DNA from: an uncultured Flavobacteriales bacterium
GTDB taxonomy: Bacteria; Bacteroidota; Bacteroidia; Flavobacteriales_D; Crocinitomicaceae
Direction: 5' to 3'
Assembly (NCBI GenBank): GCA_905480145.1
Contig: CAJQPA010000028.1
Span: forward strand, 1-64,000
DNA length: 64,000 nt
In this document: positions 45,101 to 53,185 of the stretch, piece after piece
Position numbering within the stretch: position 1 is the stretch's first letter
Layout: each line of letters begins with the position of its first letter
Notes under the pieces: model-generated
Database searches by the model: none
What the model saw: only the letters and a program-made list of their open reading frames with translations
What the model was told of the DNA's origin: nothing
Made by a program: the position numbers and the translations under genes

Positions 45101-45862
45101 AATGATTCAAATTCAACTTATTGTAATGGTTTTATTGCAATATTGAGTGCTTCAGGAGCTGGAACTTACAATTGGACTGGACCAGATAATTACTCAGCAT
45201 CTAGCGATTCTGCTATTGTACTAAATCTTTCAGCGAATTCTGAAGGATATTATGTTGCAGAAGGGATTGATAGCGAGGGATGTATAAATAGCGATAGTAT
45301 TTTCGTATCTGTCGTTACAGATGTGCCTGCTTTTGCACCAGCTGACACATCTCTTTGCCCAGGAGAAAAATTAATGCTCTATGGAAGTGGAGGGGTAAAC
45401 TATAGCTGGACTGGACCCAATGGTTTTTATTCAGAAGATCAAAATCCTGTGATTTCAAACGACCTAGCATTCTCAGATGCTGGATGGTATACATTAACTA
45501 CAATTGATACGGATGGTTGCTTAGGTTATGACTCAACCTACCTCGATGTTACCAATGATGCAAATTGCCTTCGTATTCCAAATTTATTAACACCTAATTT
45601 TGATGGACAAAATGATGAATGGGAAATTTACGGTTTAGACAATTTTGAAAATGCCGAAGTGTCAATATTCAATCGATGGGGTAACTTAATTTATTACTCT
45701 TCACCGTATGACAATAATTGGATTGGAGAGGTCAATAAGGGAGCCACTATAGAAAAAGATGGGATAGTACCAGCAGGAACTTATTTCTATATTATTCAGT
45801 TGAACGAGAATATTGATTCAGAAAATGATCTATTCAAAGGTTATATCGAAGTAGAATATTAA
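42101..45862 (+). CDS. Large secreted surface protein with T9SS type B sorting domain
   Basis: A 1253-residue exported protein. After a signal peptide (to about residue 21) come at least three repeats of a pre-peptidase C-terminal-like beta domain (DDVWYQFVATS, DDVWFSFVASN, QDIWFSVTVPS, from about 25 to 440), a related segment to about 610, then several Ig-like/PKD-like domains marked by YLWAHSG, YIWSTTQ, FSWSGPNGF, YIWSGPNGF, YNWTGPDNY and YSWTGPNGF. The last about 99 residues (RIPNLLTPNFDGQNDEW, FNRWGNLIYY, PAGTYFYII) are the gliding-motility CHU_C type B sorting signal. It is probably an adhesin. PorP/SprF and OmpA genes follow in the operon. Confidence 0.94.
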   Translation: MKNTILATLIATLFSFSYFAQSDGCTAADVIAISADCLFPTPGTTTGATQTITGCTGTADDDVWYQFVATSTSHQIIVTPISGFDPVVQLFSGGCGTLLSLVCKDSGADGIEEIINYNGLTIGVTYRIRIYDYSIGSGTGDFTICVKTQPAAPSNDICSAPNSLTVNSSCIYTNATTEGASQSYAGCSGNADDDVWFSFVASNSLQNITVHPLDNLDLVFQVYEGTCGSLTSLGCIDNTFTSQDEQSDIVGLIPGQTYLVRVYDYYSGTTGDFQICITGDPTPTPSNDDPCNAIQLPAVTATCQYSQFTTVGATASLGAPTPSSCAGGSGAAIGGFSATTQDIWFSVTVPSSGNLDITPQPNGAAGAITDGVMVLYSGTCSSLTQITCSDDHNYPGAANDLLPLISETGLVPGSTVYVRYFGFGSSVGTFGICASTTTNDDCANALYICDINGYSASTSGSYTPDRPDNMFANNETASGINQPDGVNTGGLFGQPGPWGTGSPLFDVVIDNNSWVKFTASATSATLTVSIFDCWVGNYPLGGIQMQIFEANDCMNFVPVSNYEESSTGFVITANGLTIGNDYYLMVDGFGGDICNYTITADSGVQFPEIEPVAPVCEGSTVTLTAPPGATSYLWAHSGEVSPIVNVTPGTSQNYSCEVTGLCDYKQTLDVFVEVIQNPTVTITNGTNISICSGDNVDLTAIGASTYIWSTTQNGDVINVSPTTLTNYTVTGTLNGCSDDAVISVGINLDPTLSATPSSIDADCGASNGALNGAVAIGAATLTYSWSDGISVIGSSANLPGIPAGDYYLTVTDGNTCSDIFGPFNVSNPGAPVAPSITVDDSSPCVNGSIQLTAAGDGSATFSWSGPNGFTANSATINITNITIAEGGNYCVSQTVAGCTGPSTCESIVVDPLPTINITALNDDSTICLNSDFTLTATGAQDYIWSGPNGFTSTQDVASVSNVSSANDGIYSVTGTDLNGCVSTGSIPVSILSLPVIDLQANDSNSTYCNGFIAILSASGAGTYNWTGPDNYSASSDSAIVLNLSANSEGYYVAEGIDSEGCINSDSIFVSVVTDVPAFAPADTSLCPGEKLMLYGSGGVNYSWTGPNGFYSEDQNPVISNDLAFSDAGWYTLTTIDTDGCLGYDSTYLDVTNDANCLRIPNLLTPNFDGQNDEWEIYGLDNFENAEVSIFNRWGNLIYYSSPYDNNWIGEVNKGATIEKDGIVPAGTYFYIIQLNENIDSENDLFKGYIEVEY

Positions 45863-45872
45863 GCTAAATAAA

Positions 45873-46787
45873 ATGAAAAAAAAACTTACCATAGTTTTAG
45901 CCATACTGTTCAGTTTTCAGGCTAATGCCCAGCAAGATGAACAAATGTCATTGTACATGTACAACAAGCTCTATTTCAACCCAGCATACGCTGGCTCAAG
46001 GGACGCTATTAGTGCCATTGCTATTGCCAGATTTCAATGGGTTAATTTTGACGGCGCTCCCAACACGCAATGGTTTAGTATCCACACACCTATTTTACAA
46101 AAATCAATGGGGATAGGAGCTCATTTGGTCAATGATAGAATTGGAAATCGCACTAGAACATCAGTCTTTGGAGATGTCAATGGAAGTATCGCTCTGAACA
46201 ACAAAACAAGTCGATTGTCAATCGGTCTTTCAGGGGGGATAGACATTCTTGGGTATGATTTCTCTTCCGTTATTGTAAACGATCAAAACGATCCTTATTT
46301 CGGTGAAGTTTATAGTGAAACTAAACCAAATGTTGGAGCCGGTCTATACTATTATAACGACAAACACTTCTTTGGAATATCTTCACCTAGAATCTTAGAA
46401 GCTTCATCAAATGTGCTTGATTCTATCTCAACAAAACTAAACGCACGTCACTTTTTCATCACGGGAGGATATGTATTCAAACTTAACAGTGTTTTAAAAC
46501 TGCACCCGTCAGCTTTAATTAAATACACGCCCTACTCCCCTATTACAGCTGATGTCAACGTAAGCTTATTGATGTATGAGAAAATGTGGGCAGGAGTAAT
46601 GTATCGCTTTCATGAAGCTATGGGCATTAATCTAGTTTATAACATTAAGGAAAAATTAAGTGTCGGCTACGTGTATGACTTCCCCATAAATGGGCTAAGA
46701 ACATACCAAAATGGGTCACATGAAATTTTTCTTAGATATGATTTCAAGCCGAAAAAAGCAGTTTATACATCACCTCGATACTTTTAA
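45873..46787 (+). CDS. PorP/SprF-family type IX secretion membrane protein
   Basis: A 304-residue outer-membrane beta-barrel protein with signal peptide to about residue 19 (SFQANAQ). Family hallmarks are QMSLYMYNKLYFNPAYAGSR near the mature start, ARFQWVNFDGAPNTQ, and GIGAHLVNDRIG. SprF-type proteins serve as dedicated outer-membrane partners for the type B cargo encoded just upstream, holding or secreting it. It lies 10 bases after the cargo gene and 3 bases before the OmpA-family gene, the classical cargo-SprF-OmpA order. Confidence 0.95.
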   Translation: MKKKLTIVLAILFSFQANAQQDEQMSLYMYNKLYFNPAYAGSRDAISAIAIARFQWVNFDGAPNTQWFSIHTPILQKSMGIGAHLVNDRIGNRTRTSVFGDVNGSIALNNKTSRLSIGLSGGIDILGYDFSSVIVNDQNDPYFGEVYSETKPNVGAGLYYYNDKHFFGISSPRILEASSNVLDSISTKLNARHFFITGGYVFKLNSVLKLHPSALIKYTPYSPITADVNVSLLMYEKMWAGVMYRFHEAMGINLVYNIKEKLSVGYVYDFPINGLRTYQNGSHEIFLRYDFKPKKAVYTSPRYF

Positions 46788-46790
46788 TAC

Positions 46791-48938
46791 ATGAAAAATA
46801 TTTTTGTAATTATTTGCGTTTTATTTGCTTCCAATTCTATTGGGCAACTCAAACAAAAAACAGCAGACAAACTATTTGACAACTTGGAATATTTCAAATG
46901 TGTTGAGATGTATTCTGAATTAGCAGATAGGGCTATTGCTGGAAAAAAGAAGGGCAATTGGGACAACTTAAATAAAGCAGCAGTTTCTAATTACCACCTT
47001 TTTAGAATGAAAGATGCTGCGCATTATTATGAATTACTTCATTCTAAAAACAAGCTCAACGAAGAAGATCGAATGCATTACATCGAAGCTTTAAGATTCA
47101 CTGAGAAATATGGAAAAAGTCAAGAGATCGCTCGAGAAAGTACAAACCTATTTCCAAAGAATTCATATTTCTCGACAATTCATGCAAACAAGGATCAATT
47201 CAATGCCTTATTTTCAGACTCCGCATTTTACAGATTAAAAGAGGCTTCAGTTAATTCTGGGAGAGGAGATTTTGCTGCTGTTTATTACCAAAACTCTATC
47301 GTTTATGCTTCTAAAAGCAGAAACACAGGTTTTATTACTCCCAAATATGGTTGGGATAATGATTACTATTTAAATATTATGCAATCTAATTTTGGAACTG
47401 ATTCCATTTTAGAATCTCCAACAATGTTGAAGCATCAATTCATCTCTAAAGCCCATGATGGCCCTGTAGCTTTCAATTCTGATGGAACAGAAATGATCAT
47501 TACTAAAAACACATTAGGAAAGAAAAATGGTAAAGAAGTAATCGTGCTTTCTATCTATTTCTCAAAAATGGAGAATGGAGAGTGGAGCGAATTAAAACCA
47601 TTTGAATTCAACAATAAAGCATACAATGTTGGACACGGAGTTCTCAGTAAGGACGGTCAGCAACTATATTTTGTTTCTGATAAACCGGGAGGGTATGGAG
47701 AAGCAGATATATACGTATGTAGCAAAGCTGGTAACGGATGGTCTGAGCCGACCAATCTTGGTGAAAATATTAATACTGAGCAAAATGAAATGTTTCCTTT
47801 TGTGCAAGAGGGGGTTTTATATTTTGCTTCTGCCGGACATTACGGACTCGGAGGGCTTGATATATTCGAAGCGAAAAAAGATGGCTCTAGCCAGCCGAAA
47901 AATGTCGGCTACCCAGTTAATTCGTCCAACGATGATTTTGCTTTAATTTTTGATAAAACTGGAAAAATAGGATATTTATCCAGTAATAGAGAAGAAAACG
48001 TTGATCGAATTTATCATGTCAACAAGCGAAAGCTGAACATTGATTTAATTGTAGATGTTTTTGAAAAGTATGAGTCTTTAGAGCCTCTTGCTAATCAAAT
48101 GGTTACTATCAAAAATATGACAACTCAACAAGTTGACTCTATTGAAACGAATGATCAAGGTCAATTAGAAACGTCAATAGCTATTAATAATGAATATCGC
48201 ATTTATACCCAAAAAAATGAGTTCATCTTGTTAAAAGAGGCTTCTCTTAATACTGAGAACATAAGAAAAGACACAGTTTTCAAAAGGGGCTTGGTCTTAA
48301 AACCAACAACTATGATTATTCATGTTCGAGTTGTTGAAAAAGGATCTCGAAAAGTTATTCCAATGGCAACGACAACTATATCAGACTATAATTTAGGAAC
48401 AGATACTACACTGATCACAAACAGCGAAGGGATCATTAGCCTAGTTGTTGATCGAAATAAGGTATTATGGGCACATGGAGCTAAAAAAGGATTCATTGAT
48501 GGTGATGTATCGTTTAATACAACAAATGAAAACGATAAAGTTTTTGACATTGAACTTGCTCTATCCCCTATTCGAAAAGGAGAAAAGTTTAAATTAGAGA
48601 ATATATTTTATGACCTAAATAAATCTACTTTAAGAGAAAAAAGCATGAAGTCATTGGATAAATTAGCAGATTTCCTTTTAAAAAATGATCTGAAAATTGA
48701 ATTAAGTGCGCATACTGATTCAAGAGGTAGTAATTCATACAACCAGCGCTTATCTCAAGCTAGAGCCCAAAGTTGTGTTAATTATCTCAAGAAAAAAGGC
48801 GTACTAAGTAAGAATATTAGAGCAAAGGGGTACGGAGAATACAAGCTTATCAACCGCTGTAAAAATGGTGTCAAATGTTCTGAAGAAGAACATCAGGATA
48901 ACAGAAGAACAGAAGTTCAGATTCTTGAAGTCAATTAG
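46791..48938 (+). CDS. OmpA-family protein with TPR-like and PD40 propeller domains
   Basis: A 715-residue exported protein of the T9SS operon. Domains: signal peptide (to about 19), helical TPR-like region (20-150), PD40 beta-propeller (about 210-430; FNSDGTEMIITKN, LSKDGQQLYFVSDKPGGYGE, LGGLDIFEAKKDG), carboxypeptidase-regulatory-like repeats (about 430-595) and an intact OmpA domain (about 600-715) with the peptidoglycan motif ELSAHTDSRGSNSYNQRLSQ and Arg in the following RAQS. It should tether the SprF-cargo complex to the cell wall. A perfect 13-bp hairpin follows the gene. Confidence 0.94.
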   Translation: MKNIFVIICVLFASNSIGQLKQKTADKLFDNLEYFKCVEMYSELADRAIAGKKKGNWDNLNKAAVSNYHLFRMKDAAHYYELLHSKNKLNEEDRMHYIEALRFTEKYGKSQEIARESTNLFPKNSYFSTIHANKDQFNALFSDSAFYRLKEASVNSGRGDFAAVYYQNSIVYASKSRNTGFITPKYGWDNDYYLNIMQSNFGTDSILESPTMLKHQFISKAHDGPVAFNSDGTEMIITKNTLGKKNGKEVIVLSIYFSKMENGEWSELKPFEFNNKAYNVGHGVLSKDGQQLYFVSDKPGGYGEADIYVCSKAGNGWSEPTNLGENINTEQNEMFPFVQEGVLYFASAGHYGLGGLDIFEAKKDGSSQPKNVGYPVNSSNDDFALIFDKTGKIGYLSSNREENVDRIYHVNKRKLNIDLIVDVFEKYESLEPLANQMVTIKNMTTQQVDSIETNDQGQLETSIAINNEYRIYTQKNEFILLKEASLNTENIRKDTVFKRGLVLKPTTMIIHVRVVEKGSRKVIPMATTTISDYNLGTDTTLITNSEGIISLVVDRNKVLWAHGAKKGFIDGDVSFNTTNENDKVFDIELALSPIRKGEKFKLENIFYDLNKSTLREKSMKSLDKLADFLLKNDLKIELSAHTDSRGSNSYNQRLSQARAQSCVNYLKKKGVLSKNIRAKGYGEYKLINRCKNGVKCSEEEHQDNRRTEVQILEVN

Positions 48939-48942
48939 TAAA

Positions 48943-48973
48943 ACAAGGGCTTTTAAAAAATAAAAGCCCTTGT
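48943..48973 (+). terminator. 13-bp hairpin ending the T9SS operon
   Basis: ACAAGGGCTTTTA at 48943-48955 and its exact complement at 48961-48973 flank an A5 loop, starting 5 bases after the OmpA stop codon. No T run follows, so it is either an atypical terminator or a 3'-end stabiliser. Confidence 0.6.
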
Positions 48974-49259
48974 AGATTGTTAACTGAAGCTTCAGGTAAC
49001 AAGATTAGGATTGCTGAGGTGATCTGTTTTCCATTGGCTGAAAATGAATTCAACGATATTCGCACGGCCTAACATCCTGCCTCTGAGACTCTCCTTAATA
49101 TAAAATTTTAAGCTTCAAAGTTGTCCACAAGGGCTCCTTCTTCCGAAGTCAATACCATATCCAATCTATATTGGTTGTATCATATATCGAAGGTATGAAA
49201 TTTATATTAGCCATTCAAATTAAATTCTCTGAAAAAGAGTAAATTCGTTTCATCAATAA
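48974..49259. other. Intergenic region with a 22-bp near-palindrome
   Basis: About 286 bases without a convincing gene separate the T9SS operon from the FkbM gene. They hold a near-perfect dyad at 48979-49000 (core CTGAAGCTTCAG, outer arms GTTA/TAAC) and a minus-strand open stretch of about 24 codons ending at a stop near 49110. Nothing else is recognised. Confidence 0.4.
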
Positions 49260-50051
49260 ATGACCATGATCGTATTAATTAAGAAAATTTTATTCAAGTT
49301 ATTAAGTCAAAGGATGTATTTAAAAACCTTACAAAGAGGTTTTTATTTTCTTTACAATATTGGCGCATTAAAAAAAGATGTTCGATTTAAATACCATTAT
49401 ATGATCCAAGAAATTATTGAACCAAATTATAACATTATAGATATTGGTGCAAATTTGGGTTATTTCTCGAAGAATTTTGCAAAGCTAACCCCTCAAGGTC
49501 GATTATTATCTATTGAGCCCGTCAAACCTTTTTTTGATGCATTATCATCTCTTTTGGGTCGATATAAGCATGCTAAAGTAGTTAACTATGCGCTAGGAAA
49601 TGAAAGAGGATCTATCACAATGGTCCTGCCAGAGTCTAATGGAATGATCAGAACCGGCTTGCCACATATTGCAGAATCGGAAGAGGAGAAAAAACAACAC
49701 AAAACGCATGAAGTCGAAATTGTAAAAGGCAGTTCCCTACTCTCTGATTTTGAAAAAATCGATTATATTAAATGTGACATTGAAGGTTATGAAGTCATCG
49801 TCTTTAATGAAATAAAAGAAATATTAGCCAAACATACACCAATGGTCCAAATTGAAATTGGTCCAGAGAATGAAGCTCCAATGTTTGATTTATTTGAGAA
49901 TCTAGGATATAATCAATACGGAATTTCCAATTTCAAAATTGTCAAAGAATTCAATCGTAAACAGAAAGAACAAGGTGATTTCTTGTTTGTTGCTAAAGAT
50001 AAAACTATAGCATTCGAAGACAAAATGCGCTCTAAAGGATTATTGAAATAA
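49260..50051 (+). CDS. FkbM-family SAM-dependent methyltransferase
   Basis: A 263-residue cytoplasmic protein. The SAM-binding loop is IIDIGANLGYFSK (59-71), followed by LLSIEPVKPFFD (motif II acidic residue), YALGNERGS, and the FkbM signature IDYIKCDIEGYEVIVFNEI. Such enzymes usually O-methylate sugars or small molecules; the acceptor is unknown. Two start ATGs are close together (codons 1 and 3). The gene stands alone between the T9SS operon and the MscS gene and converges with the latter. Confidence 0.9.
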   Translation: MTMIVLIKKILFKLLSQRMYLKTLQRGFYFLYNIGALKKDVRFKYHYMIQEIIEPNYNIIDIGANLGYFSKNFAKLTPQGRLLSIEPVKPFFDALSSLLGRYKHAKVVNYALGNERGSITMVLPESNGMIRTGLPHIAESEEEKKQHKTHEVEIVKGSSLLSDFEKIDYIKCDIEGYEVIVFNEIKEILAKHTPMVQIEIGPENEAPMFDLFENLGYNQYGISNFKIVKEFNRKQKEQGDFLFVAKDKTIAFEDKMRSKGLLK

Positions 50052-50096
50052 AAATTTATTCTATTTTTCAAGAAGGTAGTTTCAATGTATTCAATG

Positions 50097-50966
50097 TTAA
50101 TTTTTTACCGAATCCTCCTTGAAATTAACCATTTGTTCCATTCCTTTGATATTGATATCGCGCTGAGGAAAAGGAATCGACAATCCACTTTCGTTCAACT
50201 TACCATAAACAGCGCGTCGAAGATCTGATTTCACATCGTCAATTCTAAACGTATTGTTTGACCAGAAAATCATGTCAAAGTTCAATGCTGATTCTCCGAA
50301 GTCACTGAACCTAACGAATGATTTAGGTTTATTGAGAACTTCTTTGTTTTCTGCCATAGCTTCCTCTAAACATTTAAACACCAACTCTACGTCAGAGCTA
50401 TATGCTAAGCTCACTCGGACTTGAAATCGTACAGCATTTGTATCGTGTGACCAATTAATTACCTTCTCAACAATGAATCTGGAATTAGGTATAATAATAG
50501 TCACGTCATCCTGCGTCAAGATCTCTGAACTTCTAAGATTAATTTCGACTACCTTTCCCTTTTCACCATCAACAGCAATAATGTCTCCAATTTTAATCGT
50601 CCCTTCAAAAAGCAAGAATAATCCTGAAATAAAATCTTTAAATATATTTTGTAGACCAAGACCAAGACCAACCAATAAAGCTGTTGACCCCAATAAAAGA
50701 GGAGTTATTTTAACTCCAATTACTTCTAAGAGTATAAAAAAACTAATCATCCAAATAACGTATTTGGTGATTAGATAGAATGTCATTCTTCGTTTCTCGT
50801 CAATCTTATCTATGATGAAACGAGGTTTAAGAATTGCTCTTTTAAGAAGAGAAACAACCAAAATTGTAACAGAACAAACGAAAATGCCGATTAAGAGATT
50901 TCCGACCAGCAATTTAAATGTTCCTAATTCAAATAATTCGTAATTAATAAAGTCGTCCCAATTCAT
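50097..50966 (-). CDS. MscS-family mechanosensitive channel
   Basis: A 289-residue inner-membrane channel with TM1 about 18-40, TM2 about 65-85 and the pore-lining TM3 about 88-118 (LLLGSTALLVGLGLGLQNI, Gly- and Ala-rich as in MscS), followed by the beta domain FKDFISGLFLLFEGTIKIGD and the alpha/beta C-terminus. It should release solutes on hypo-osmotic shock. It has only three helices, the core MscS layout. Divergent from efp; a near-consensus minus-strand promoter element (CATCTTTG) lies just upstream of the start. Confidence 0.93.
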   Translation of the reverse strand: MNWDDFINYELFELGTFKLLVGNLLIGIFVCSVTILVVSLLKRAILKPRFIIDKIDEKRRMTFYLITKYVIWMISFFILLEVIGVKITPLLLGSTALLVGLGLGLQNIFKDFISGLFLLFEGTIKIGDIIAVDGEKGKVVEINLRSSEILTQDDVTIIIPNSRFIVEKVINWSHDTNAVRFQVRVSLAYSSDVELVFKCLEEAMAENKEVLNKPKSFVRFSDFGESALNFDMIFWSNNTFRIDDVKSDLRRAVYGKLNESGLSIPFPQRDINIKGMEQMVNFKEDSVKN

Positions 50967-51012
50967 TATACAAAGATGCGGTTAATCGCTTTAATTTAAA
51001 AGATTAAAACGT

Positions 51013-51020
51013 TATATTCG
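51013..51020 (+). promoter_or_regulatory. Promoter -7 element of efp
   Basis: TATATTCG differs from TAnnTTTG by one base and lies 19 bases before the efp start. Confidence 0.4.
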
Positions 51021-51039
51021 CCCATACAAATTAATAAGA

Positions 51040-51606
51040 ATGGCAAATACATCAGATATTAAAAACGGATTGTGCATCAATCACAACGGGAAATTGGCTC
51101 AAATCATAGAGTTTCAACATGTGAAACCAGGCAAAGGACCTGCATTTGTGCGTACTAAGATGCGTCAAATTGAATCTGGTAAAGTTTTAGACTTCACATT
51201 TTCTGCCGGACATAAAATTGAAATAGTTAGAATTGAAAATAGAGAATACCAATACTTGTATAAAGAGGGTGATTCTTTTGTATTTATGAATCAAAAAGAT
51301 TTTGAACAGGTCAATATTCCTGCTACTATGGTTGATAAACAAGACTTTCTAGAAGAAGGAATGGTTTGTAATATCTTATTTCATGCTGAAGAAGAATTAC
51401 CATTAGTCTTGGAATTACCAATGCACATTATTTCTGAAGTAACTTATACTGAACCAGGAATTAAAGGAGATACAGCAACAAACACGATGAAACCGGCAAC
51501 AATTGCAACAGGTGCTGAAATTAGAGTTCCACTTTTCATTGATACCGGAGAAGTTATAAAAATTGACACGAGAACAGGCGTATATGTTGAACGGGTAAAA
51601 AAATAA
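51040..51606 (+). CDS. efp: Elongation factor P
   Basis: A 188-residue translation factor that relieves ribosome stalling at polyproline. Domain I carries the tip loop KPGKGPAF with Lys32 as the tip residue, followed by the FVRTKMRQIESGKVLDFTF segment; domains II and III continue to VYVERVKK at the C-terminus with the EF-P signature KGDTATNTMKPATIATG. Length is exactly as expected. No epmA/epmB or earP modification gene is near. A strong terminator follows. Confidence 0.97.
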   Translation: MANTSDIKNGLCINHNGKLAQIIEFQHVKPGKGPAFVRTKMRQIESGKVLDFTFSAGHKIEIVRIENREYQYLYKEGDSFVFMNQKDFEQVNIPATMVDKQDFLEEGMVCNILFHAEEELPLVLELPMHIISEVTYTEPGIKGDTATNTMKPATIATGAEIRVPLFIDTGEVIKIDTRTGVYVERVKK

Positions 51607-51616
51607 TTCGAAAAGA

Positions 51617-51651
51617 AAAAAAAAGGAAGCTCTAGAGCTTCCTTTTTTTTT
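51617..51651. terminator. Strong bidirectional terminator after efp
   Basis: GGAAGCTCTAGAGCTTCC (51625-51642) is a perfect palindrome flanked by an A run on the left and a T run of nine on the right, so it can stop transcription from both sides. It starts within 20 bases of the efp stop codon. Confidence 0.92.
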
Positions 51652-51691
51652 GTTAACACAACTTGTAAACCATGGATATGGTCAAAACATA

Positions 51692-52003
51692 TTAAATTCC
51701 AACCTCAAACATCGTAGGATTAATTACTCTATCCAATCCTGATAATGAAGCTCCATCGTAATAAAATGTTTTGTGTTTTCTTACTTCTTTCGGAATGTAT
51801 TTACGAGAATAATTTCTATCGTGAATGCAAGCAATATAAAAGACTCATGCATTTTATATTGCTTGCATTGACTTTTAGGATATAAACTGAACAAATTATC
51901 TGAAAGCAATCTCTTGACTCCCTTAAGTGAATAACTGCCAGCCTTCAGATATTTTCTCTTTCGCCATTCAACCAATAACAGAATTTTAAAAAAGTTATTA
52001 TTT
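51692..52003 (-). pseudogene. Degenerate coding remnant in two frames
   Basis: In the 413-base gap between efp and the esterase gene, two minus-strand frames read like protein. One runs from about 52003 to 51781, with residues such as WRKRKYLKAGSYSLKGVKRL. The other is open from 51844 to 51692 in a different frame (IPKEVRKHKTFYYDGASL and GLDRVINPTMFEVGI, ending in TAA). They meet at the inverted repeat 51824-51869. Neither has a convincing start or known family, so a frameshifted gene relic is the simplest reading; chance is not excluded. Confidence 0.4.
51824..51869. repeat. Perfect 18-bp inverted repeat
   Basis: AATGCAAGCAATATAAAA at 51824-51841 and its exact complement at 51852-51869 flank a 10-base spacer (GACTCATGCA). 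There is no adjoining T run, so it is not a standard terminator. It sits at the junction of the two coding-like frames of the remnant. Confidence 0.85.
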
Positions 52004-52019
52004 TAAATTATATTGTTGG

Positions 52020-53138
52020 ATGAAACTATTACTACTACTCTTCCCTTTTCTTTTATTGAATATCTGCTTTTCACAAGTCAACTCTTCAATTCAGCACGAT
52101 GGGGAAAATCGGACATTTGTTTACTATACTCCTTCAGAATGGGATCAAAGCCAACAACTTCCAATTTTATTTGTTCTTCATGGATTAACCCAAACAGGTA
52201 ATGGCTTAATGGGAATTACTGGATTTAATGACATAGCTGAGGCAAATAATTTTATTGTGTGTTATCCCGATGGTATTAATAATGCTTGGAATGCAAATAT
52301 GAACTTAACAATATCATCCGCAGATGATATTGGTTTCATAGAGGCATTGACAATGTATTTTCAATCGGAACTAAATACAAATCCATTGAAGCAATATTTA
52401 AGTGGTTTTTCAAACGGAGGTTATATGATTAATAAAATTGCCTGTGAATCTAGTATTTGCTACGCAGGTGTTGCTTCGGTTTCTGGAAATATGACGGATA
52501 CGGTGTACAACAGTTGTAATCCGACTCATCCAACATCTATTCTTCATATTCATGGAACGCTAGATCCAGTTGTAGCATATAGTGGAAGTCCAACCACTGG
52601 CGTTTCAGTAGATGCATCGATGGAAAAATGGCGAGGACTATTAAATTGTGATGTTACTCCTACTTCAGTGGCAATGGCAAACCCTAACTTTTTAGACTTC
52701 TCCTCTCCAGAACGAATAACTTATGCCAATTGCGACAAGGAACTCGAATTAATTAAGATAACCGGAGGTGGACATCAATGGCCTGGGATAGCAACTTTAA
52801 TTGGTGGATTAGGAAATATAAATATGGACTTTTACTCTCCTCAAGTGATTTGGGAATTTTTAGATGGAAAATCGTGTCCATCTTCAGCAGGCATAGGGTC
52901 TATTGAACAAAATCAAATTAAAATGTACCCTAACCCTATCAAAGACATACTTGTAATCGAAAGCAGCCAGGTTATTAAAACTGCTACCATCTTTAATTTA
53001 ACGGGAGAGAAAATGGTCAATTATGAAGTTAATGCAAAACAAAAAACGCTTGATATTTCAAGCTTATCTAGTGGCATCTATTTTATCCATTTCAATAATA
53101 CTGGCAAATTACAACAAGCCAAAATCGTTAAGTTATAA
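52020..53138 (+). CDS. Secreted PHB-depolymerase-like esterase with T9SS type A sorting domain
   Basis: A 372-residue exported alpha/beta hydrolase. After a signal peptide (to about 18) the esterase domain shows the catalytic Ser131 in SGFSNGGYM, Asp182 in HIHGTLDPVV and His252 in GGGHQWPG, plus LPILFVLHGLTQTG with the oxyanion region. The family includes poly(3-hydroxybutyrate) depolymerases and feruloyl esterases. Residues about 298-372 (MYPNPIKDILVI ... SGIYFIHF) are a type A C-terminal sorting domain, so the enzyme should be exported by T9SS. It converges with a small minus-strand gene. Confidence 0.93.
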   Translation: MKLLLLLFPFLLLNICFSQVNSSIQHDGENRTFVYYTPSEWDQSQQLPILFVLHGLTQTGNGLMGITGFNDIAEANNFIVCYPDGINNAWNANMNLTISSADDIGFIEALTMYFQSELNTNPLKQYLSGFSNGGYMINKIACESSICYAGVASVSGNMTDTVYNSCNPTHPTSILHIHGTLDPVVAYSGSPTTGVSVDASMEKWRGLLNCDVTPTSVAMANPNFLDFSSPERITYANCDKELELIKITGGGHQWPGIATLIGGLGNINMDFYSPQVIWEFLDGKSCPSSAGIGSIEQNQIKMYPNPIKDILVIESSQVIKTATIFNLTGEKMVNYEVNAKQKTLDISSLSSGIYFIHFNNTGKLQQAKIVKL

Positions 53139-53140
53139 AC

Positions 53141-53168
53141 AAAAAAAGCCCCAACTTTCGTTGAGGCT
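53141..53168 (-). terminator. Terminator of the small minus-strand gene
   Basis: Read on the minus strand, a 9-bp stem (AGCCTCAAC / GTTGGGGCT with one U-G wobble) with loop GAAA is followed by a T run of seven. On the plus strand the same stem has a C-A mismatch and no T run, so it serves the gene at 53186-53377 and not the esterase gene. Confidence 0.75.
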
Positions 53169-53185
53169 ATTGCAAATATTCTATT

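Noticed and set aside
47602-47946. A 114-codon plus-strand open frame within the OmpA-family gene
   Set aside because: It is an alternative frame of the PD40 propeller region and has no family features.
49108-49190. A minus-strand stretch reading YNQYRLDMVLTSEEGALVDN before a stop
   Set aside because: It looks protein-like but is only about 24 codons between stops and has no neighbour or start to support a gene or relic.
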